Source: Sphingobium sp. (GTDB lineage: Bacteria; Pseudomonadota; Alphaproteobacteria; Sphingomonadales; Sphingomonadaceae). Taken from it: a DNA stretch of 43,452 nt. The notes under the pieces were generated by a model. The model did no database searches. It was not told the origin of the DNA and worked only from the letters and a program-made list of their open reading frames with translations. This document shows, piece after piece, positions 38,363 through 43,452 of the stretch. The stretch covers positions 1 to 43,452 of the forward strand of contig JAGNYO010000017.1 of NCBI GenBank assembly GCA_017984895.1. Direction: 5' to 3'. The stretch's first letter is position 1. Every line of letters starts with the position of its first letter. Position numbers and translations under genes: made by a program.

Positions 38363-39085
38363 ATGCTTCTCGATCCCCTCCTGCTGCTGCGCGCCTATGC
38401 CATTGGGGTGTTCCCGATGTCGGATGACCGGGAAGCGGACGAGATTTACTGGGTCGAACCGAAAAAGCGGGCGATCCTGCCCTTGCGCGGCTTTCATCTC
38501 TCGCGCTCGATGGCGAAGCTGATCCGTTCGGACAGATTCCGTGTCAGCGTGGACGAGGATTTTCGCGGCATCGTGCGCCTGTGCGCGCAATCCGCGGAGG
38601 ATCGGCCGACGACATGGATCAACCATGACATCGAGGAGAGCTATGCCCGCCTGCATCGCCTCGGCTTTGCCCATTCGGTCGAATGCTGGGAGGGCGGAGA
38701 ACTGGTCGGCGGGCTCTATGGCGTGGCGCTGGGCCGGGCATTCTTCGGCGAGAGCATGGTGTCCCGCCGCACCGATGCCTCCAAGGTTGCGCTCGGCTGG
38801 CTGGTGGGGCGGATGCTGCTGGCGGGGATGACCCTGCTCGATTGCCAGTTCATGACCGATCATCTGCGCTCCCTTGGCGCGATCGAGATCAGCCAGCGGG
38901 ATTACTGCGCGCTGTTGGAAACCGCGCTCGCCGGTGTGTCGCTGGCAGACGATGCGGCGTTGTCGGCCGGGCCGGGGGCAGACGCCGCGTTGGCGTTCTC
39001 GCCGGATCTGTCGCCGCCCGCTTTTACCGTATCCGGTCCGCTCTCCGGCCAGGTCATCGCGCAGCTCTTGACCCAGACATCATAG
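38363..39085 (+). CDS. aat: Leucyl/phenylalanyl-tRNA--protein transferase
   Basis: Adds Leu or Phe to N-terminal Lys/Arg, creating N-degrons recognised by ClpS. 240 aa. The typical beginning LLLLRAYAIGVFPMSDDREA and the core WINHDIEESYARLHRLGFAH, SVECWEGGELVGGLYGVALG, FFGESMVSRRTDASKVAL and LLDCQFMTDHLRSLGAIEIS are all present. The last 60 or so codons lie opposite the 3' end of the DUF2155 gene: the two genes converge and overlap by 184 nt. Confidence 0.96.
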   Translation: MLLDPLLLLRAYAIGVFPMSDDREADEIYWVEPKKRAILPLRGFHLSRSMAKLIRSDRFRVSVDEDFRGIVRLCAQSAEDRPTTWINHDIEESYARLHRLGFAHSVECWEGGELVGGLYGVALGRAFFGESMVSRRTDASKVALGWLVGRMLLAGMTLLDCQFMTDHLRSLGAIEISQRDYCALLETALAGVSLADDAALSAGPGADAALAFSPDLSPPAFTVSGPLSGQVIAQLLTQTS

Positions 39086-39531
39086 ACCGGGTGCTGCACC
39101 ACGTTGCGCTCAGGTCGCTCGCGAAACAGCCAGCCGGAAAAGACACGCCGCCATTCTTCCTTGCGCGGGGTGCGCACATCAAGCTGGATAAACGCGCCGA
39201 CTTCCTTCTCGCCCTCCCACGGCGCGGTCGTCTCGCAGCCGCGCAGCCGCACGATGGCGTCTCCCACCCGCAGCGCCTGGCCCGGTTTCATCTCGAGGTC
39301 GCGGGTGAGGCCATTACGCTTGTTCAGCAAGCCGATGACCGCGACCCGCTGCGCCATCGGCGTCACGCCTGCCAGTGCCCCCAGCGCATCCGGCGAAAGC
39401 GGGCTGCCGTCCGCCGCCACCGGGCGGGAGGCGTTGCCCTGGGGCAACTGGTTCGATCCATCGCCACAGCCGGAAAGCGCCATAGCCCAGATGCAGGGAG
39501 ACAGGGAAAGAAAGGCCCGCATCCGGCTCAT
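38902..39531 (-). CDS. DUF2155 domain-containing lipoprotein
   Basis: 209-aa protein of the alphaproteobacterial DUF2155 family. It has a signal sequence with lipobox ALSGC, a linker, and the conserved domain VAVIGLLNKRNGLTRDLEMK, RVGDAIVRLRGCETTAPWEG, EVGAFIQLDV, RRVFSGWLFRERP and NVVQHPVYDVWVKSC. The Ala/Ser/Gly-rich tail of about 50 residues after that motif is encoded opposite aat. GAGGAAGG lies four bases before the ATG at 39531. It follows the NDUFA12-like gene by 10 nt. Confidence 0.9.
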   Translation of the reverse strand: MSRMRAFLSLSPCIWAMALSGCGDGSNQLPQGNASRPVAADGSPLSPDALGALAGVTPMAQRVAVIGLLNKRNGLTRDLEMKPGQALRVGDAIVRLRGCETTAPWEGEKEVGAFIQLDVRTPRKEEWRRVFSGWLFRERPERNVVQHPVYDVWVKSCAMTWPESGPDTVKAGGDRSGENANAASAPGPADNAASSASDTPASAVSNSAQ

Positions 39532-39541
39532 GCCGCCTTCC

Positions 39542-39937
39542 TCAAGCGTCGGGCGTCCATGCCTCATAATCTCCGGTCGCCATCGCGCGCACGCCGCCCT
39601 TGTCCATGGCTCCGCGCGGAAGATAGGCATTGGGCGTGCCGGTCTGGTTCGGCACATAGTCCTTCTCCCAGATGCGCGGCGGGGGAAGATTGCTCTCCGG
39701 CGGGCCGTCAATGCTGCCATGCAGCCAGCCATGCCATTCGGCGGGCACCCGGCTCGCGTCGTTGGGGCCGTTATAGATCACCCAGCGGCGCGGGTTGCCA
39801 TGCACATCCTTGCCGCCCTCAAAATAGACGTTGCCCATATGATCCTCGCCGACTTTCGTGCCTTTCATGGCCGAAAAGAGCGCGGTGCCGATGGTGGCGC
39901 CTTCCCACCAGGTGAAGATTTTCATGAGCAGTCCCAT
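39542..39937 (-). CDS. NADH:ubiquinone oxidoreductase NDUFA12-like subunit
   Basis: 131-aa homologue of the mitochondrial complex I accessory subunit NDUFA12 (B17.2), found as a supernumerary subunit in alphaproteobacteria. The signature is complete: IFTWWEGATIGTALFS, VGEDHMGNVYFEGGKDVHGN, RRWVIYNGPNDASRVPAEWH, WLHGSIDGPPES, and PNAYLPRGAMDKGGVRA. The ATG at 39937 (MGLLMKIF) matches the usual N-terminus. It lies next to DUF2155, as is common in this class. Confidence 0.93.
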   Translation of the reverse strand: MGLLMKIFTWWEGATIGTALFSAMKGTKVGEDHMGNVYFEGGKDVHGNPRRWVIYNGPNDASRVPAEWHGWLHGSIDGPPESNLPPPRIWEKDYVPNQTGTPNAYLPRGAMDKGGVRAMATGDYEAWTPDA

Positions 39938-39979
39938 GAGGGGCGGATTAAGCTGCTTGGCCTGGCTTGGCAAGCGCTT

Positions 39980-40549
39980 CTATGCCGCTGCGGGGCAGAA
40001 ACTAGCCTGATCGACTGTGCCGCGCTTGAGGAAAGGGCCATCGATGCAAGCGCCCCAGTTGACTCGATCCTCTTCCCTGATCCCCAGCCGCGCCGCATCG
40101 CCGCCGCGCAGCTCCAGCACCCCCGCGACCGGCTCCTCCGCGAACAAAGGCGTGCGGTCATTAGGCTTGGTGTTGGCGATGATCCGCACGATGCTGCCGT
40201 TCATCCTGATGAAGATCAGGTCGAGCGGGGTGGGCGTGTCCTTCATCCAGAAGGCGGGCATACGCGCGGGCAGCATGGGAAAGAGCATGCCTTCGCCCGG
40301 CGCGATGTCCGTGCGGTGCATCAGGCCCGCTTCCTGCTGCCGTGGGCCGAGAGCGATCTCGATCGAGAGGCGGCTGGGCGGGCGGCCATCCTGATGGTGG
40401 ATCACCACCGGCACTTTGGAGAGATGTTGCCCCGCGCTTGTCGTTTCGGCGGACGGCGGGCTGCTGGCCTTGTCAGTGGCGGGCGAACAGGCGGCGAGCA
40501 GCCAGCAAAACAGCGCAACGGGGACCAGCGCAACGGCAGATAGTCTCAT
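39980..40549 (-). CDS. DUF192 family lipoprotein
   Basis: 189-aa exported protein. Signal sequence with lipobox LLAAC (Cys21), a Ser/Thr-rich linker, then the DUF192 domain: IEIALGPRQQEAGLMHRTDI, GMLFPMLPARMPAFWMKDTP, LDLIFIRMNGSIVRIIANTK and GVLELRGGDAARLGIREEDR. Function is unknown for the family. Its ATG overlaps the recX stop by 4 nt. Confidence 0.92.
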   Translation of the reverse strand: MRLSAVALVPVALFCWLLAACSPATDKASSPPSAETTSAGQHLSKVPVVIHHQDGRPPSRLSIEIALGPRQQEAGLMHRTDIAPGEGMLFPMLPARMPAFWMKDTPTPLDLIFIRMNGSIVRIIANTKPNDRTPLFAEEPVAGVLELRGGDAARLGIREEDRVNWGACIDGPFLKRGTVDQASFCPAAA

Positions 40550-41082
40550 TCTTCGCTCCGTTCCGGGGACTCGCCCGGCGCCGCCTCGACCCAGGCCCGC
40601 GCGGTGGCGAAATCATGGCCCGCGCGCACGAACGCCGCAATCTGTTTTTCCCGCACCACCCGGTCGGCCAGTTCTTGCGCATAGGGGCCGATGCGCTTCT
40701 TGCGGGCGAGTGCATCCGCCGCCTCCCACCGCCCTGCGCGCGCCTCGTCCAGCGCTTCGGCGCGGTCGTCCTCCTTGATGCCGTCTGCCGCCAGCGCGCC
40801 TCTGATCCGCCCCGCGCCCAATCCGCGCCGGGCCATCGTCGCGCCCTTCATCCGCGCATAGGCGGCGTCATCGAGATAGCCCAGCTCGGTAAAGCGCGCG
40901 GCGAGCGCAGCCACATCCGGCTCCCGCTCCTCCGCCCAGCCGCGCTCCTTCAGCTTGCGTCTGAGATAGCGCTCCAGCCGGGCGCCGCTGGTCGCAAAAC
41001 GCCCGACATAGACCAGCGCCAGATCTCTCAAAGCCGCTTCGTCAAGCGCCGGCCGCTTGTTTTGGACGCCATATCGTGCCAT
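40546..41082 (-). CDS. recX: Regulatory protein RecX
   Basis: 178-aa modulator of RecA filaments. It is made of three-helix RecX repeats: LDEAALRDLALVYVGRFATS, ARLERYLRRKLKERGW, then AARFTELGYLDDAAYARMKG, GLGAGRIRGALAADGIKEDD and a C-terminal AGHDFATARAWVEA. The ATG at 41082 (MARYGVQNKRP) is the expected start; the frame is open to 41643 across the acyl-AMP ligase, which is not coding on this strand. recA is not in the window. Confidence 0.92.
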   Translation of the reverse strand: MARYGVQNKRPALDEAALRDLALVYVGRFATSGARLERYLRRKLKERGWAEEREPDVAALAARFTELGYLDDAAYARMKGATMARRGLGAGRIRGALAADGIKEDDRAEALDEARAGRWEAADALARKKRIGPYAQELADRVVREKQIAAFVRAGHDFATARAWVEAAPGESPERSEE

Positions 41083-41214
41083 GCGCCACTTTTGTGCCAC
41101 AGTCGCGTCTGAATTTGAACTTGAGTTATGCGTTAAAGGCGTAAACCATCCGCAATGGCGTCGATAAGCCATGCTGGGTCGCATATGAAGGGACTGGATT
41201 TGGCAGGAAACGAG

Positions 41215-42996
41215 ATGACAGACAGCGCTGTGATGACGCGGCCTGCCGCCGCTGCTGCCTCGCCAGCCGCAAACGCGCCGCGCGCCCTCCCGACGCAGGA
41301 TACCCTGCCGCGCCGGTTCTCGGATTTCACCACGATGGGCGACGCGCTCGATTATGCGGCGTCCGGCACACGCGGGTTCAACTTTCATGATGCACGCGGC
41401 AACCTGTCCCACCCCTATTCCTACTGCGCGCTGCGCACCGATGTGCTGGCGTGCGCCTATCGCCTGATCGCGCATGGCATCAAGCCGCAGGATCGCATCG
41501 CACTGGTGGCGGAAACGGGCGTCGAGTTCGCGCAGATGTTCTTTGGCGTCATCTATGCGGGCGCATGGCCGGTGCCGCTGCCTCTCCCCACCAGCTTCGG
41601 CGGCAAGGAGAGCTATATCGACCAGCTTTCGGTCCAGCTCCAAAGCTGCGACCCCAAAATCCTGTTCTACCCTTCAGAGCTGGCCGAGATGGCGGGCGAA
41701 GCTGCGCGGGCGAACGGGGTGGAAGGCATCGCGTTCGAGGATTTCATCGCGCGCGCGGCTGCGCCCTGCGCCTTGCCCAGTGCCAGCACCGACGACATCG
41801 CCTATTTGCAATATAGCAGTGGCTCGACCCGCTTTCCCCATGGCGTTGCCGTCACGCATAAGGCGCTGCTCTCCAACCTCGCCGCGCACAGCCACGGCAT
41901 GCAGGTGCAGGAGAGTGACCGCTGCATTAGCTGGCTGCCCTGGTATCATGACATGGGCCTTGTGGGCTGCTTCCTCTCGCCGGTGGCCAATCAGGTGACG
42001 GTTGATTACCTCAAGACCGAGGATTTCGCCCGCCGCCCGCTCGCCTGGCTCGATCTCATTAGCCGCAACGAGGGCACCTCGATTAGCTATTCGCCGACCT
42101 TCGGCTATGACATCTGCGCGCGCCGCATGTCGAGCCAGACCAAGGCGTCGGAACGGTTTGACCTGTCGCGCTGGCGGCTCGCGGGCAATGGCGCCGATAT
42201 GATCCGCCCCGATGTGATGCAGAGCTTCGTCGATGCGTTCGCCGATGCGGGGTTCAGCCCTTCCGCCTTCCTGCCGAGCTATGGGCTGGCCGAAGCGACG
42301 CTCGCCGTCACCATCATGCCGCCGGGCGAGGGCATCGTCGTCGAGCTGGTGGAGGAGACGGACCTTTCCGGCGGAGACGCGGCAGAAGGGCGGCCCCAGC
42401 GCTATCGCGCCATTGTCAACTGCGGCAAGCCGGTGCTTGGCATGCAGATCGAAATCCGCGAGGAGGACGGCGGGCCGTTGCCCGAGGGGCAGATCGGCAA
42501 GGTATGGACCACCGGGCCGTCGCTGATGGTCGGCTATTTCCGCGATGAGCAGGCCACCGCCGCCTGCATGGCCGATGGCTGGCTCGACACCGGCGACATG
42601 GGCTATATGTCCGGCGGATATCTCTACATCGTCGGCCGCGCCAAGGACATGATCATCATCAACGGCAAGAACCACTGGCCGCAGGACATTGAATGGGCGG
42701 TGGAGCAACTCCCCGGCTTCAAGCAGGGCGACATCGCCGCCTTCGCCATCACCACCCCGGGCGGCGAGGAAGCGCCAGCGGTGCTGGTGCATTGCCGCAC
42801 CTCAGACGGGGACGAACGCGCCAAGCTGCGCGATCAGATCCGTGATCGGGTCCGTGCGATCACCGGCATGAACTGCGTGGTGGAGCTAATCCCTCCGCGC
42901 AGCCTGCCGCGCACCTCCTCGGGCAAGCTCAGCCGCTCCAAGGCGCGCAAGCTGTATCTGGAAGGCGAGATCGTCCCTTACGATATCGCGGCATGA
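41215..42996 (+). CDS. Fatty acyl-AMP ligase (FAAL-type acyl-AMP synthetase)
   Basis: 593-aa ANL-superfamily enzyme that adenylates a fatty acid, usually for transfer to an acyl carrier protein. P-loop SSGSTRFPHG at residues 201-210, LPWYHDMGLVGCFLSPV, SYGLAEATLAV (A5), DGWLDTGDMGYMSGGYLYIV (A7), RAKDMIIINGKNHWPQDIEW (A8), and Lys571 in TSSGKLSR. The HDMGL and NGKNHWPQDIE motifs are those of FAALs rather than acyl-CoA ligases. The ATG at 41215 has AGGA six bases upstream; ATGs at 41155 and 41185 are possible. In sphingolipid-making relatives a similar ligase supplies acyl-ACP to serine palmitoyltransferase; that role here is inferred. Divergent from recX. Confidence 0.93.
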   Translation: MTDSAVMTRPAAAAASPAANAPRALPTQDTLPRRFSDFTTMGDALDYAASGTRGFNFHDARGNLSHPYSYCALRTDVLACAYRLIAHGIKPQDRIALVAETGVEFAQMFFGVIYAGAWPVPLPLPTSFGGKESYIDQLSVQLQSCDPKILFYPSELAEMAGEAARANGVEGIAFEDFIARAAAPCALPSASTDDIAYLQYSSGSTRFPHGVAVTHKALLSNLAAHSHGMQVQESDRCISWLPWYHDMGLVGCFLSPVANQVTVDYLKTEDFARRPLAWLDLISRNEGTSISYSPTFGYDICARRMSSQTKASERFDLSRWRLAGNGADMIRPDVMQSFVDAFADAGFSPSAFLPSYGLAEATLAVTIMPPGEGIVVELVEETDLSGGDAAEGRPQRYRAIVNCGKPVLGMQIEIREEDGGPLPEGQIGKVWTTGPSLMVGYFRDEQATAACMADGWLDTGDMGYMSGGYLYIVGRAKDMIIINGKNHWPQDIEWAVEQLPGFKQGDIAAFAITTPGGEEAPAVLVHCRTSDGDERAKLRDQIRDRVRAITGMNCVVELIPPRSLPRTSSGKLSRSKARKLYLEGEIVPYDIAA

Positions 42997-43394
42997 GTGG
43001 GTGGATAGGAAATATGTCCCATCAGGCTTGATCGGCGGCGTATTCATAGCGATCTAAAGCGCAAGCCAGTCATGCTGTCCGCTTGGTGCAAGACGCGGTG
43101 GCGGATTAGCCCGCACGATATCACGCACAATGATCGGCCTCCTGCCATTCCCGCGAATCAGGGCAGGCAGCAAGCAGTATTGGCGTATGCGCCTCGTTTG
43201 CCATTTCTCCCGCGTTTTCAGTTTATTGTCCAGCACAGGGACAAGAGGCGCAGCTTCATCCCATAAATCGACCCATTGTGCGGAACATAGCCGTATTCCG
43301 CGACTTATCCCGTCGTGCAGAATGCGTGTCAACGGCGGTTGGATTTCAGGCCAGTGTGGCGGAGTAAAAGCAGGCCATTGATGGTGAGGCGATG
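42997..43394. other. Region without a confident gene after the acyl-AMP ligase
   Basis: About 400 nt, less GC-rich than its surroundings. The best frame is 116 codons on the minus strand (43404 to 43054) from a TTG, with segments such as RGIRLCSAQWVDLWDEAAPL and LKTREKWQTRRIRQYCLLPA. I do not recognise it. Its start lies inside the palindrome at 43395-43434 and lacks a ribosome-binding site, so it may be a degraded gene fragment or noise. Confidence 0.4.
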
Positions 43395-43434
43395 CGATAT
43401 GCAAAGGACCCCGATCGGGGCCCTTTGCATATCG
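43395..43434. terminator. 40-bp near-perfect palindrome, likely bidirectional terminator
   Basis: CGATATGCAAAGGACCCCGA followed directly by TCGGGGCCCTTTGCATATCG: two 20-bp halves complementary at 19 of 20 positions. The GC core flanked by AAAGG and CCTTT fits a terminator for genes on either side, but the T-run is short. It could equally be an operator or repeat end. What lies beyond the window edge (43452) is unknown. Confidence 0.65.
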
Positions 43435-43452
43435 TCGGCGTTATCATGGATC

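Noticed and set aside
39104-40543. Long plus-strand frame across DUF2155, NDUFA12-like and DUF192 genes
   Set aside because: The three minus-strand proteins are recognised families with ribosome-binding sites or overlaps; the plus frame has none.

Overview
The window is a dense, GC-rich stretch of chromosome from an alphaproteobacterium, most likely a member of the Sphingomonadales. The basis is protein character and gene order: bamD-clpS, a class I PHA synthase beside a phasin, gapR (DUF2312), ruvCAB followed by ybgC-tolQRAB-pal, DUF2155 beside an NDUFA12-like protein, an FzlA-like GST, and tRNA-Trp-secE-nusG-rplK-rplA. Genus cannot be fixed from this sequence alone. Coding density is very high and only two gaps exceed 300 nt (26264-26595 and 42997-43394).

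Layout. 1-5475: bamD (cut by the window edge), clpS, phasin, phaC, and an AlaC-type aminotransferase divergent from phaC; the phasin and phaC promoters share TGCA-rich boxes that look like PhaR operators. 5495-9520: DUF2721 membrane protein, a VanA-like Rieske oxygenase divergent from an SDR, and pyruvate kinase. 9581-15115: DUF1244, gapR, ybjQ-like, yebC, ruvC, ruvA, ruvB. This block is peppered with hairpin repeats. A small AT-richer ORF lies between inverted repeats just before ruvC, and a parD-parE-membrane-protein islet sits between ruvA and ruvB. 15173-19514: the ybgC-tolQRAB-pal envelope operon. 19651-20472: an isolated AT-richer gene of unknown function. 20619-23507: fzlA-like GST, prfC, two small membrane proteins. 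23591-28018: aconitase and the succinyl-CoA:3-ketoacid CoA-transferase pair scoAB with a divergent LysR regulator. 29032-31746: CsbD-like protein, then aroQ-accB-accC. 31782-35733: aquaporin-arsC pair, orphan ParA-like ATPase, chrA, OmpA-type lipoprotein, with a 141-bp terminal-inverted-repeat element between parA and chrA. 35882-38260: tRNA-Trp, secE, nusG, rplK, rplA. 38363-41082: aat, DUF2155, NDUFA12-like, DUF192, recX. 41215-42996: a fatty acyl-AMP ligase. The window ends in a 40-bp near-perfect palindrome.

Functional themes. Carbon storage and C4/ketone metabolism (phasin, PhaC, ScoAB, AcnA, Pyk, AccBC); envelope maintenance (BamD, Tol-Pal, OmpA-like lipoproteins, possible sphingolipid acyl activation by the acyl-AMP ligase); recombination and chromosome organisation (RuvABC, RecX, GapR, ParA-like); N-degron proteolysis (both ClpS and Aat are present); and oxyanion or metalloid handling (aquaporin, ArsC, ChrA). 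The accessory signals most worth following are the islet inside ruvAB, the repeat-flanked mini-ORF before ruvC, the covarying hairpin repeats, the element at 33606-33746, and the orphan gene after pal.
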